Below, piece by piece: positions 1-7,668 of a DNA stretch of 33,859 nt. The notes beneath the pieces were generated by a model, which searched no databases, was not told the origin of the DNA, and saw only the letters and a program-made list of their open reading frames with translations. Position numbers and translations under genes: made by a program. Source of the stretch: CAYLLT01 sp964591605 (GTDB lineage Bacteria > Planctomycetota > Phycisphaerae > UBA1845 > PWPN01); contig CAZQEN010000033.1 in NCBI GenBank assembly GCA_964591605.1, positions 1 to 33,859 of the forward strand, read 5' to 3'. Numbering within the stretch: position 1 is the first letter of the stretch; each line of letters starts with the position of its first letter.

Positions 1-827
1 ATGTCCGCACGTACGCGCATCTGGGCGGCGGCAGAATGGAGGATTTCTACGAGACCGACCCCGCCGACGCCACACGCTTTGCCGATCTGGCGAAAAAGGC
101 GGTCGAGGAGGGCTTTACCGCCTTCAAGTCGATGGCCGTGCCCTGGACCATGCCCATCGAGGGCCTGCGGCCGGTCCAGTACGCGGAAACCTGTGTCCGC
201 TCGATGCGTGAGGCCGTCGGCGACGCCATCGACATCATGGTCGACTGCCACGCCCGCCCCAGCCCGCGCATGGGCCTGCTCTTCGCGAAGGCGCTCGAGC
301 CTTACGGGCTCTACTGGTTCGAGGAACCCTGCTGGCCCGAGAGCGTCGACGGCCTGGCCGAGATCCAGCGCGCCGTCAAGACGCCCATCGCCACCGGCGA
401 GCGCGTCAGCACCGTGTGGAACTTCCGCGAGCTGCTCGAAAAGCGCGGCGCGAGCATCATCCAGCCCGACATCACGCACTGTGGCGGCCTCTCCGAGGCC
501 CGGCGCATTGCCGCCCTGGCGGAGACCTACCGCGTGGCCCTCGCCCCGCACAACCCGCAGGGCCCGGTGAGCACCGCGGCCAGCCTCGAGTTCGGCTTCT
601 CGCAGCCCAGCTACATCATCTGCGAGGCCGTCCATCTCGACGTCCCCTGGCGCCAGGACGTGGTGAAAGAGGGCTTCACCGTCGAGAAGAAAGGCCGCAT
701 CGTCCGCCCGAACACCCGCCCCGGCCTGGGCATCGAAATCAACGAGGCCGAAGTCAAAAAACACCCCTTCCAACAGGAACTCCCGCAGGTGGTGTTTTAT
801 CAGGACGGGAGTGTCGGCGACTGGTGA
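1..827 (+). CDS. Mandelate racemase/enolase superfamily sugar acid dehydratase, 3' part (galactonate dehydratase-like)
   Basis: The reading frame is open from base 3 and runs in from the left edge, so the N-terminal cap domain is missing. What remains is most of the (beta/alpha)7-beta barrel of the enolase superfamily. Counting from the ATG at 36, the first metal-ligand strand reads VDCHAR (D70, H72), the second FEEP (95-98), the third TGER (E122). QPD (143-145) and APHNP (H172) supply the later barrel strands. An Asp with a His two residues on, plus a late barrel His, is the arrangement of the galactonate dehydratase group, which dehydrates aldonic acids to 2-keto-3-deoxy acids using Mg2+. 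The exact substrate cannot be read from the sequence. The gene ends against a palindrome (834-872) facing a convergent gene. Confidence 0.85.
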   Translation, partial: VRTYAHLGGGRMEDFYETDPADATRFADLAKKAVEEGFTAFKSMAVPWTMPIEGLRPVQYAETCVRSMREAVGDAIDIMVDCHARPSPRMGLLFAKALEPYGLYWFEEPCWPESVDGLAEIQRAVKTPIATGERVSTVWNFRELLEKRGASIIQPDITHCGGLSEARRIAALAETYRVALAPHNPQGPVSTAASLEFGFSQPSYIICEAVHLDVPWRQDVVKEGFTVEKKGRIVRPNTRPGLGIEINEAEVKKHPFQQELPQVVFYQDGSVGDW

Positions 828-833
828 AGTTCA

Positions 834-872
834 GTGTGGCACGGGCATCTTGCCCGTTTCCGGTGTGCCACC
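834..872. repeat. REP-like palindrome between convergent genes
   Basis: Nested inverted repeats sit just after the stop at 827. GTGGCAC (836-842) pairs with GTGCCAC (865-871), and ACGGGCA (841-847) pairs with TGCCCGT (851-857). The two stems overlap, so they are alternatives. The site lies between a plus-strand gene and a minus-strand gene that both end here, so it may act as a two-way terminator without a U tract. Confidence 0.6.
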
Positions 873-904
873 TGCGTCCCGCCGGTGTAAAAGCGCCGCA
901 GGCC

Positions 905-1399
905 TCAGACCACGCGATCGTGGCCCGACGAAAGCGCGATAATGGCCGTTCCGCACTCTGGGCAGATGCCGGATGTGTTGCCGGTGAGGTTGTAGCCGCA
1001 CTGCTGACAACCGTTGCGCTTGGAGCGCCTCCGTCGCATCCATATCAGGCCCAAGGCGGCCAAAAGCGGAACCTCCAGCATCCAGAGCGGGATGAAAACG
1101 CTAGCGACCTCCTTGCCAGATCCGAGCGCCAGGACGCTGGACAGCTTGAAGTAGGACGGAGTCCACGTTGGTCCCGCTTCGCGATGAATGGGTGGCAGAG
1201 AGTCGACATACCATCCGCGGCCGCTGGAGTAGCCTGTGTAGCGCGTCAGCACCAGTGCTCCACTCAACGCGCCCACACCGATTCGCTTGCCCTGGTAGGC
1301 TGCTGCCCAGAACAGGCTCAGCGGCCACAATACAATGATAGCCACCGATGCGGCCGTGCCGATCCAGAAGAGGAACCCGAGTCGGCTGCCGCGCTTCAT
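905..1399 (-). CDS. Small membrane protein with C-terminal zinc ribbon
   Basis: A 164-residue protein of unknown function. It has a membrane helix at about 8-33, a soluble segment of about 70 residues, a second helix at about 103-121, a basic stop-transfer stretch, and a C-terminal zinc ribbon with C131-x2-C134 and C146-x2-C149 (CQQCG and CPECG). Both ends of the chain should lie in the cytoplasm. I chose the ATG at 1399 because GGAGAGAGG lies just upstream; an in-frame ATG at 1423 would add eight residues. Proteins of this plan are common and uncharacterised in planctomycetes. The 120 bp upstream hold broken zinc-ribbon coding sequence that ends in an ATGA overlap with this start. Confidence 0.75.
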   Translation of the reverse strand: MKRGSRLGFLFWIGTAASVAIIVLWPLSLFWAAAYQGKRIGVGALSGALVLTRYTGYSSGRGWYVDSLPPIHREAGPTWTPSYFKLSSVLALGSGKEVASVFIPLWMLEVPLLAALGLIWMRRRRSKRNGCQQCGYNLTGNTSGICPECGTAIIALSSGHDRVV

Positions 1400-1516
1400 A
1401 TCCTCTCTCCGCACTCCGGGCATCGGGGGCTCGCTGATACCGCAGACGCAGTAGCACTTGCGATTCGCTTCGCTGACACCATTGGGAACCGCACGTCCGC
1501 ACTCCCGATGGAGCCA
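1400..1516 (-). pseudogene. Possible frame-broken zinc-ribbon peptide
   Basis: Read on the minus strand, one frame encodes ECGRAVPN followed by RKCYCVCGISEPP (about 1500-1428). The next frame encodes SPRCPECGERI and a TGA that overlaps the ATG of the downstream gene (ATGA at 1399-1396). Joined across one or two frame shifts these would make a pair of CxCG/CPECG knuckles. Either a small zinc-ribbon gene has decayed here or the assembly carries indels. No intact start-to-stop frame covers it. Confidence 0.3.
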
Positions 1517-2080
1517 TCACAGGTCCGGCGGCAACGACCTGCGGATCTCTTCGAGCAGGTCACGCGTGCCATGTTGATCGCACCAGTGTTCGATGTATGC
1601 CCAATCCAGGTTCTTCGCCTGGACCCCGATCACATTCTGGACGTCATCCAGGTCCTTCCTGCGGCGGCCACGGCGCGACCAGTGAAGCTTCGTTATAATG
1701 ACGTCTTCGGGAGTTGGGAAGTACACCTGTCGGCCTGCAAGATCCACCAATAAGCGTCGCCGAAACCGCTCCTGGTCATGGGGTTCGTCGCTCAGGAGAA
1801 ACAGTTCCACTTTGAAAGGATGGTCCTCGACGGCCAGAATATAGCGGGTTGTGCCGGTGATGGTTTCGAATGAGAGCTGGCGCTCGAGGCGAAAAGGCGG
1901 CCCGAGGCGACGGGCGAGTTCGCTGACGTCCGCCGCACTTGCCTGGATCACGAAATCGGCGTCGCGCGTCGACCGGTAGATCCCATAAAGGTTCGTTGAG
2001 AACGAACCGACCGTCATGTAGGGAATGCCGCTCGCATTGAGCGCGTCCATGACGCGCCCGGCCAGTTCATCGCTCGTCAT
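1517..2080 (-). CDS. Nucleotidyltransferase-fold protein (MNT/AbiEii-like)
   Basis: A 187-residue protein with the minimal nucleotidyltransferase signature. GS (25-26) is followed by YG and then RSTRDADFVI, giving a D40-x-D42 metal pair. A later acidic strand reads FKVELF (E92), where many relatives have Asp. The segment PEDVIITKLHW with a following KDLDD (about 124-146) is typical of the AbiEii/MNT-like branch. Family members transfer NMP groups to RNA or protein, or serve as toxin or antitoxin subunits. The start overlaps the upstream small gene by 14 bp, so the two are one translationally coupled operon, which supports a two-component, toxin-antitoxin-like unit. That function is inference. 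Confidence 0.7.
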   Translation of the reverse strand: MTSDELAGRVMDALNASGIPYMTVGSFSTNLYGIYRSTRDADFVIQASAADVSELARRLGPPFRLERQLSFETITGTTRYILAVEDHPFKVELFLLSDEPHDQERFRRRLLVDLAGRQVYFPTPEDVIITKLHWSRRGRRRKDLDDVQNVIGVQAKNLDWAYIEHWCDQHGTRDLLEEIRRSLPPDL

Positions 2081-2306
2081 CGCGGTTTTCCAGGCGCCGG
2101 ACCAGATCGAGTCTTTCCATCAGTTTCCGGCGCAACTCGGCCTCTGAGGCGGCGGGATACTCACTGCGCAGCCCGGCCAGGATGAGTTCGCACGCCCGGT
2201 CGAAAAGTCGCGGCCCGCCAAAGACCTTGACTTCGTCGGGCATCCGGCGTGCTTCCTCGACCTCCTCGCGGTACAACTGATCGATCAGCTCGGGTGTGGG
2301 CTCCAT
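2067..2306 (-). CDS. Small helical protein, partner of the nucleotidyltransferase
   Basis: A 79-residue, highly charged, probably all-helical protein. I chose the ATG at 2306 because AAGGG lies five bases upstream, and because the longer open frame is proline/arginine-rich shadow sequence of the divergent gene. The middle reads FDRACELILAGLRSEYP followed by a Leu/Arg-rich helix. Small helical proteins of this general size precede nucleotidyltransferases of the next gene's type in many bacteria. No domain with a known activity is visible. It is divergent from the hydrolase gene, with only 32 bp between the two starts, so their promoters must overlap. Confidence 0.6.
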   Translation of the reverse strand: MEPTPELIDQLYREEVEEARRMPDEVKVFGGPRLFDRACELILAGLRSEYPAASEAELRRKLMERLDLVRRLENRDDER

Positions 2307-2338
2307 ACCCTTATTGTACATCAGACGGAGATCGAAAC

Positions 2339-3253
2339 ATGGACGGCGGGCGGACAGGACGGGTGAGAGTGGCAGCGGTGATGCTGGCGGCAGCCGCCGC
2401 CTTCGCGCGGGCCCAGGATGCGACGGTGCTGCGGTTGTGGCCGGAGGGCGCTCCGGGCGCGGTAGGGACGGAGGAATCCGACATCCCCACCCTGACCGTG
2501 TCACTGCCCGGCAACGAGAAGAACACGGGCACCGCCATCGTCATCTGTCCCGGCGGCGGCTACGGCGGACTCGCCCTCGACCACGAGGGCAAACAGATCG
2601 CCGAGTGGTGCAACTCGCTGGGCATCGCCGGCTGCATCCTGCGCTACCGCCACGCCCCCAAATACCGCCACCCCATCCCTCTCGGCGACGCCCAGCGGGC
2701 CATCCGCACCGTCCGCAGCAAGGCGAACGAATGGCACATCCAGCCCGACCAGATCGGCATCATCGGCTTCTCAGCCGGCGGCCACCTCGCCTCCACCACG
2801 GGCACCCACTTCGACGCCGGCAAATCCGATGCACCGGACCCCATCGACCGCCTGAGCTCGCGCCCCGACTTCATGATCCTGTGCTACCCCGTCATCTCCT
2901 TCACGGAAAGCTACACCCACACGGGCTCGCGCAAGAACCTCCTCGGCCTGGGCGCCGACCCGGAGCTGTTCAAACTGCTCTCCAACGAGAAGCAGGTCAC
3001 CCGGCAGACTCCGCCGACCTTCCTGTTCCATACCAACGCCGACACCGGCGTCCTCCCCGAGAACAGCGTCGCCTTCTACATGGCCCTGCGGGCGGCCAAG
3101 GTGCCGGCCGAGATGCACATCTATGAACGCGGCCCCCATGGCGTGGGTCTGGCCACCAAGGACGACGCCCTCAAGACTTGGCCCGACCTCTGCGCCCGCT
3201 GGATGGCCCTCCACGGCTGGACCACCCCCCCGAAAGGCCCCGAAACTAAATAA
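2339..3253 (+). CDS. Exported alpha/beta hydrolase (carbohydrate esterase-like)
   Basis: A 304-residue secreted hydrolase. The ATG at 2339 (GGAG at 2327-2330) gives an Ala-rich signal peptide ending near AFARA-QD (residues 21-27). The mature part starts with the LWPEGAPGA motif common in planctomycete esterases. PGGGY (71-75) is the oxyanion-hole loop. GFSAGG (143-148) carries the nucleophile S145. TNADTGV supplies D235 and GPHGVGL supplies H267, so the catalytic triad is complete and the length is normal. Such enzymes remove acetyl or other acyl groups from plant or algal polysaccharides. The substrate is not fixed by the sequence. A longer start at 2249 would destroy the signal peptide. Confidence 0.85.
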   Translation: MDGGRTGRVRVAAVMLAAAAAFARAQDATVLRLWPEGAPGAVGTEESDIPTLTVSLPGNEKNTGTAIVICPGGGYGGLALDHEGKQIAEWCNSLGIAGCILRYRHAPKYRHPIPLGDAQRAIRTVRSKANEWHIQPDQIGIIGFSAGGHLASTTGTHFDAGKSDAPDPIDRLSSRPDFMILCYPVISFTESYTHTGSRKNLLGLGADPELFKLLSNEKQVTRQTPPTFLFHTNADTGVLPENSVAFYMALRAAKVPAEMHIYERGPHGVGLATKDDALKTWPDLCARWMALHGWTTPPKGPETK

Positions 3254-3277
3254 AATGAAATTCATATGCTATTTCTA

Positions 3278-3320
3278 TTGACAAAATTCAGATTCTGGTC
3301 CATATTACCTACGGAATCTG
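3278..3320 (+). promoter_or_regulatory. Sigma-A-type promoter with overlapping inverted repeat
   Basis: A perfect -35 TTGACA (3278-3283) is followed by exactly 17 bp and CATATT (3301-3306) in a strikingly A+T-rich patch. Transcription would start near 3313, only about eight bases before the ATG at 3321. A 7-bp inverted repeat, CAGATTC (3289-3295) and GAATCTG (3314-3320), brackets the -10 box and is a plausible operator, perhaps for the helix-turn-helix protein encoded next. Confidence 0.7.
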
Positions 3321-3686
3321 ATGCAGCCACAGCCCATCGGTAACGGTTGTCCGTACTGCGGGGCGGCGATGACCGTCTCGCGCATGACGTGTCATGGCTG
3401 CGGCGTGGCCGTCGAGGGGCCTTTTCCGAGCCCCCGGCTGGGCAACCTGCCGGTCGAACACCAGCGGTTCATCGAGATGTTCGTGCTGGCCGGCGGGAGT
3501 CTCAAGGAAATCGCCGAGCAGACCGGCGTCTCGTACCCGACGCTGCGGTCGCGGCTCGACAAGGTCATCGAGGAGCTGCGCGGCCAGATCGCCAAGACGC
3601 AGGAGGTCAAAGGCACCCTCCTCGATGCCGTGAGCGAAGGCAAAATGACGGCCGAGGAGGCGGCCCGGCTGATCAAGGGGATTTGA
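3321..3686 (+). CDS. DUF2089 family zinc-ribbon/helix-turn-helix protein
   Basis: A 121-residue protein with the DUF2089 layout. An N-terminal zinc ribbon, CPYCG (10-14) and CHGCG (24-28), is followed by a helix-turn-helix region reading FVLAGGSLKEIAEQTGVSYPTLRSRLDKVIEEL. A C-terminal helix reads GKMTAEEAARLI, the SHOCT-like ending of this family. The role is unknown in general, but the HTH suggests a DNA-binding regulator. In many genomes such genes stand beside a membrane protein; here a membrane-anchored TPR protein follows after 92 bp. The near-leaderless promoter and inverted repeat upstream make self-regulation plausible. Confidence 0.85.
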   Translation: MQPQPIGNGCPYCGAAMTVSRMTCHGCGVAVEGPFPSPRLGNLPVEHQRFIEMFVLAGGSLKEIAEQTGVSYPTLRSRLDKVIEELRGQIAKTQEVKGTLLDAVSEGKMTAEEAARLIKGI

Positions 3687-3699
3687 TTCTGTCAGTGGC

Positions 3700-3762
3700 C
3701 AGTGGTCCGTTGCCCGTTGCGGATGTTCGCCGGTATGACCAGCAACTGACAACGGACCACTG
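3700..3762. repeat. 13-bp perfect inverted repeat
   Basis: CAGTGGTCCGTTG (3700-3712) is repeated in inverse at 3750-3762 with a 37-nt loop. Extra copies of the CAACGGAC and TGTCAGT words lie around both arms. It sits between the DUF2089 and TPR genes and ends about 15 bp before the latter. No U tract follows, so it is more likely a dispersed intergenic palindrome than a terminator. Confidence 0.65.
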
Positions 3763-3778
3763 ACAACGGACTCGTCAC

Positions 3779-5032
3779 GTGACAATGCCTGAACAACCGC
3801 GGTCAGGACATGAGGCGCCCCCTCCGCGCGCGGAGCCGGGCGACGAGGAAGCCATGTTGGACGCATCGCTTCAGACTTTGGACGAGCGTCTTCTCGTCTC
3901 GCTCCGCGCGGACGACGCGCGCCGGCGCCGACGCAGAAGGCTCATGGGAGGCTTACTCATGTTCACCACGATCGCTGTCTGCGTTCTCACCGTATTCCTC
4001 ATGCAGTCGCGCCCCGCCGGCACACAGCCCAGCCGCGCCGACCGCAACCGGGCTGCCGCCCTCGCCACCGAGGGCTGGGAGCTCTGGAAGAAGCGCGACC
4101 TGACCAGCGCCCAGGAGAAATTCGAAGAGGCCACCGCCCTCGATCCCACCTCCGCCAATCACTGGAACGGCCTGGGTTGGGCCCGATACAACGGCGGCGA
4201 CGCCGCCGGCGGGCAGAAAGCCTTTGAAAAGGCCATCGCCATCGAGTCCGATCATCCGGCCGCCCGCAACGGCCTGGGCTACATCCACTTCGACCAGCGC
4301 CAGTACAAAGAGGCGGAAAAGCACTGGCTCATCGCCGTCAAGAACCCCGTCGCCACGGCTCCCTTTTACGGTATGGCCAAGACGTATCTGTTGACCGAGC
4401 AGTTCGACAAGGCCCTGGTCTATGCCGAGAAAGCCCAGAAGCTGAGCCCCGCCGACAAAACGCTCAAGCGCGTGGTGGATGCGGCGAAGGCCAGGAAACT
4501 CTCGCCCGAGCTCAGGAAACTGATCGAACCTGCGGCGACGGGCAACATCTGGGGCAAACAGTCACCCGAGTCCGCCAGAGGCTGGCAGCATTTCTCCCGC
4601 GGCCAGTACGCCGAGGCCCGGGAGGCGTTCGAGGCGGCGCTGGGCAAGAACCCCAAGGAGATGCCCGCCCACAACGGCCTCGGCTTCGTCCTCCTCAACA
4701 GCGGCAAGATCGCCGAGGCCCAAAAGCACTTCGAGATCTGCCTGCAGGCCGACCCCAACGCCGGCGGACCGCTCAACGGCATGGCCCGCTGCCTCAAGGC
4801 CGAGGGCAAGCTCGATGAAGCCATCGCCACCTGGGAGAAGCTCGCCGACCTGGCTCCCGGCGTCAACGCCGCCACCTACGGCCTGGCCGAGGCCTACCTC
4901 GAAAAAGGCCAGTACGCCAGATCGGTCGAGCTCTACGAGCAGCTCGTCAAGTCCGAGCCGCAGAACCCCGAGCTCAAGGCAGCCCTCGACCGCGCCCGCC
5001 AGGCGCTGGCGGAGAAGCCCAAAAACCAATGA
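3779..5032 (+). CDS. Membrane-anchored TPR protein
   Basis: A 417-residue protein with a cytoplasmic N-terminal region of about 55 residues that is acidic and then Arg-rich (RRRRRRR at 49-55). One membrane helix follows at about 56-75, and then some nine or ten tetratricopeptide repeats fill about 90-410. Typical units are AQEKFEEATALDPTSANHWNGLGWARY and AREAFEAALGKNPKEMPAHNGLGF-like segments. The repeats should face the periplasm and act as a protein-binding scaffold; nothing catalytic is visible. The start is either GTG at 3779 or ATG at 3785, and neither has a good ribosome binding site. It probably shares a transcript with the DUF2089 gene. Confidence 0.85.
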   Translation: MTMPEQPRSGHEAPPPRAEPGDEEAMLDASLQTLDERLLVSLRADDARRRRRRRLMGGLLMFTTIAVCVLTVFLMQSRPAGTQPSRADRNRAAALATEGWELWKKRDLTSAQEKFEEATALDPTSANHWNGLGWARYNGGDAAGGQKAFEKAIAIESDHPAARNGLGYIHFDQRQYKEAEKHWLIAVKNPVATAPFYGMAKTYLLTEQFDKALVYAEKAQKLSPADKTLKRVVDAAKARKLSPELRKLIEPAATGNIWGKQSPESARGWQHFSRGQYAEAREAFEAALGKNPKEMPAHNGLGFVLLNSGKIAEAQKHFEICLQADPNAGGPLNGMARCLKAEGKLDEAIATWEKLADLAPGVNAATYGLAEAYLEKGQYARSVELYEQLVKSEPQNPELKAALDRARQALAEKPKNQ

Positions 5033-5043
5033 GCGTATCCAGA

Positions 5044-5188
5044 CGTCCGACCTGCGGACGCCGGATAGAGCCCGAAGCGCCAGCGAGAGAGCCCGGCCTG
5101 CCGACATCCAGTAGAGCCCGAAGCGCAAGCGAGGGGTTGGCCGCACCAACGCCCGATATGCGGATGGTTCCCCCGCGCTTCGGGCTCC
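5044..5188. repeat. Intergenic palindromes with GAGCCCGAAGCGC repeats
   Basis: After the TPR gene a hairpin CGTCCG-ACCTG-CGGACG occupies 5044-5060. GAGCCCGAAGCGC then occurs twice in direct orientation (5068-5080 and 5114-5126) and once inverted (5175-5187), so either direct copy can pair with the inverted one. The same word is a well-known intergenic repeat of planctomycete genomes. It lies between two convergent genes, where it could end transcription from both sides. Confidence 0.7.
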
Positions 5189-5206
5189 GGGGCGGACCCT
5201 CCCGCG

Positions 5207-6355
5207 CTATCGCTGAAAAATCGGGAGCAACTGATACGGTGGGCTGAGGGCCAGGACGGCCAGCGCCGTCGTGTACACGTGGCCGAACTGGCGATCCTGC
5301 CGGTGCGGATCGAGCGGCCAGGACCCGTCGGGCTGCTGGCTGGCCGACAGGGTCTCCAGGAGGTCTGGATAGAACCCCTCCCAGAACTTTCCGCCAAGCT
5401 GAAACATCGCCTGGCTCACGTAGAACATGTCGTAGTAATACCGTTGACGGTCGTGGCCGCGGAACCGGCTCGGCGGCACCTGCAGCAGCCACGCACCCGC
5501 CCGACGGGCCTGCTCCGTCTCGTGCTGACCGCCCAGCGCCAGGGAGAGAATCCCCGCCCCGGTCATGGCGGGCGTGATCCGGCGCGGCGTGCCGTACACA
5601 CCATAGAAAAACGCCCCCGTCTGCGGATCGTGGCACCGCCGCACGTACGCCAGCGCTTCGTCGATCACCCGCGTCGGCACCTCGAAACCGGCGTTGCGGC
5701 ACGAACGCAGAAACATGAGCTGCCAGCTCGTGACCGACAGGTCCGAATCCGGCGGCTGAGGCTTGTACTGCCCGTACCGCCATCCGCCCACATCCCGCGA
5801 ATCCCGCTTGGGCACCGGCATGCGCCTGGCCGTGTACTCAATCGCCCGCTCAATCGCCGAGCGAATCTGCCGCGAGGTCTGAGCGTCCCCCTCGCTGTAC
5901 AGCTCGCTCAAACACAGCCCCGTGATCGCATGGTTGTAGCTCGAGGTGTGGGTCGGGTTCAGATCGGCGATCGGCATGGCCGGGTACATCCGCACGAGCA
6001 GCCCGTCCGGAGACTGCCGCTCCAGCAGGTACTTCACCGCCCGCTCCAGCCGTGTGCCATTTTCCCCCTCCCCCGGCAGGTGGCCGCGGGACATGTACGC
6101 CAGCACCACCAGCGCCGTCACCCCCGGCTGGCCGGTCTCGTACGTCTCGAACGAGCCGTCCTCTGCCTGCTGCGTGGCCAGCCACGCCAGACCGCGGTCC
6201 ACCGCCCGATCGAGCTGCCGCCACTGCCGCTCGGACAGCGGCCGCACCTGCTCACGCGGCTCGCCGGGCTCTTCAACGATCTGCGCCGCCAGCCGCGCCC
6301 CCAGACACGCCACGGCGAACACCGCACCAACGCCTATGCTCGAGGTGACTCGCAT
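5207..6355 (-). CDS. Exported prenyltransferase/squalene-oxidase repeat protein (terpenoid cyclase fold)
   Basis: A 382-residue protein with a signal peptide (about 1-25, ending LGARLAAQ) and an alpha/alpha-toroid built from QxxDGSF/W-type repeats. Examples are AWLATQQAEDGSF near the start, LLERQSPDGL in the middle and LSASQQPDGSWPL near the end. This is the squalene-cyclase/prenyltransferase repeat fold. Planctomycetes encode many exported members whose activity is unknown, and I see no cyclase DxDD motif, so hopanoid synthesis is not claimed. I chose the ATG at 6355 because it opens the signal peptide; the longer frame to 6682 runs back through a palindromic repeat and beneath scpA. Confidence 0.8.
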   Translation of the reverse strand: MRVTSSIGVGAVFAVACLGARLAAQIVEEPGEPREQVRPLSERQWRQLDRAVDRGLAWLATQQAEDGSFETYETGQPGVTALVVLAYMSRGHLPGEGENGTRLERAVKYLLERQSPDGLLVRMYPAMPIADLNPTHTSSYNHAITGLCLSELYSEGDAQTSRQIRSAIERAIEYTARRMPVPKRDSRDVGGWRYGQYKPQPPDSDLSVTSWQLMFLRSCRNAGFEVPTRVIDEALAYVRRCHDPQTGAFFYGVYGTPRRITPAMTGAGILSLALGGQHETEQARRAGAWLLQVPPSRFRGHDRQRYYYDMFYVSQAMFQLGGKFWEGFYPDLLETLSASQQPDGSWPLDPHRQDRQFGHVYTTALAVLALSPPYQLLPIFQR

Positions 6356-6661
6356 TCCGCCATACCCCTTCTGCCCCCGCCGTATTGTACCCCCAACCGC
6401 CCGCTGCGCTCTCCGCACCCCCCGGCTCCCTGTGGGTCTGGCAATTACCTCGGGGGCAGGCTTGCAGGTCTCCCGGCGCGCCGGGACATTCGCCGATGCG
6501 AGTGCATACTGCCCGTGGAGGCTCGCACGGGCAGCGTCGGCTTCGCTGAGCGAAGCTGACACTGTCCATGACCCCGCCCCACGTGTCACGGACCCTGCGC
6601 CCTGTCTTGATGGTCGCTCCGCTGGCTTTCGGGGCGGCTGCGAAGGTAGAATGGCCGCCCG
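6356..6661. other. Divergent intergenic region, mostly a dispersed repeat
   Basis: These 306 bp separate the divergent repeat protein and scpA. About 125 bp are copy A of a dispersed palindromic element (6470-6595). The rest is non-coding G+C-rich sequence that must contain promoters for both genes. I could not identify convincing -35/-10 boxes in it. Confidence 0.6.
6470..6595. repeat. Dispersed palindromic element, copy A
   Basis: It starts with the 14-bp palindrome CCCGGCGCGCCGGG (6472-6485), continues with GACATTCGC, and contains an imperfect hairpin centred near 6548 (arms about 6530-6547 and 6549-6566). It ends in GTGTCACGGACCC. The order and much of the sequence match copy B at 12485-12647, although the central stem here carries several mismatches, so this copy looks older. 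Confidence 0.7.
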
Positions 6662-7633
6662 ATGCCGGATTACAGGGTCCAACTCGACGCCTACAGCGGG
6701 CCGCTCGACCTGCTGCTGTATCTCATCCGCCGGGACGAGATCGACATCTACGACATTCCGATTTCGCGCGTGCTCGAGCAGTACATCGAGTACATCCGCG
6801 TCATGGAGATGATCGACCCCGACCTGGTGGGCGATTTCCTGGTGATGGCGGCGACGCTCATGGAAATCAAATCGCGATTGATGCTGCCCAAGCCGCCGCC
6901 GGAGGTGGACGATTCCGATTTATCGGGACTCGATCCGCGCAGCGACCTGGTCCGCCAGCTCCTGCAGTACAAGCTCTATCGCGATGCGGCGGGCGTGCTC
7001 AGCCAGCGGGCGGACATCCAGTCGCGTCGGTTCAACCGCCCGCGCGTGGGCCTGCCCGCCGACGAGGCCGAGGTCGACATCGAGGACGTGCAGATCTGGG
7101 ACCTGCTCGCCGCGTTCAACAAGCTGCTGGCGGCCGTCGGCAAGCAGAAGGTCACGCACGACGTTGTCTACGACGATACGCCCATCACGCTGCACGCCGC
7201 CGACATCCTCGACCGCCTCGAACGCGACGGGCCGGCCATGCCCTTTGAGCGCATCTTCGAAGGCCGCACCCGCGGCGAGATGATCGGCCTGTTCCTCGCG
7301 CTGCTCGAGCTCATCCGCCAGGACCGCATCCGCGTCGAGCAGGGCGAGCAGTTCGGCTCGATCCTGGTCCACCTCATCGATGCGACGCCGATCACGACGG
7401 TCCTCGATTCGCCCGAGCAGAAGGGCTTCAAGGAGGTCGGGGCGGAGGAAGAAGAGGCCGAGCCGATCGAGGAGCAGCCGTTTGAAGAGGTAGTGAGCGA
7501 GAGCGGCGAGGCGGTGTTCGAGGACGAGGAAGCCGACGAGGACGACGAGTTCTCCCGTCGGATCAATGCCGTCGAAGTGCACGAGGTGGATCTCCGCGGC
7601 GCCAACGCGCCCGAAAGCGCGCCGGATGACTGA
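6662..7633 (+). CDS. scpA: Segregation and condensation protein A (ScpA)
   Basis: A 323-residue kleisin of the bacterial SMC-ScpAB complex, which compacts and segregates chromosomes. The N-terminal SMC-neck-binding domain is clear: YSGPLDLLLYLIRRDEIDI, then ISRVLEQYIEYI, then the DFLVMAATLMEIKSRLMLP motif (about 11-77). The C-terminal winged-helix domain (about 195-245) includes FLALLELIRQDRIRVEQ. Past this is an unusual, very acidic tail of about 70 residues (270-323), longer than in most ScpA proteins. scpB is not adjacent. The RidA-family gene follows after 35 bp, so the two are probably co-transcribed. The assignment is secure; the role of the tail is unknown. Confidence 0.95.
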   Translation: MPDYRVQLDAYSGPLDLLLYLIRRDEIDIYDIPISRVLEQYIEYIRVMEMIDPDLVGDFLVMAATLMEIKSRLMLPKPPPEVDDSDLSGLDPRSDLVRQLLQYKLYRDAAGVLSQRADIQSRRFNRPRVGLPADEAEVDIEDVQIWDLLAAFNKLLAAVGKQKVTHDVVYDDTPITLHAADILDRLERDGPAMPFERIFEGRTRGEMIGLFLALLELIRQDRIRVEQGEQFGSILVHLIDATPITTVLDSPEQKGFKEVGAEEEEAEPIEEQPFEEVVSESGEAVFEDEEADEDDEFSRRINAVEVHEVDLRGANAPESAPDD

Positions 7634-7668
7634 TTGCCCGAATCGACAATCCAGGAATCGACAATGCC

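Noticed and set aside
3689..3770. TGTCAGT and CACTGACA words near the DUF2089 gene as regulon promoters
   Set aside because: The seventh base is T rather than A, no CGAA follows at 15-16 bp, and the words belong to a 13-bp inverted repeat.
5207..6355. A squalene-hopene cyclase
   Set aside because: The repeats fit the fold, but the protein is exported, about half the normal length, and lacks the DxDD catalytic motif.
6541..6566. TGTCAGC on the minus strand of palindromic copy A with CGAA nearby
   Set aside because: The spacer is only nine bases, and the sequence is part of the hairpin. Copy B has no such word.
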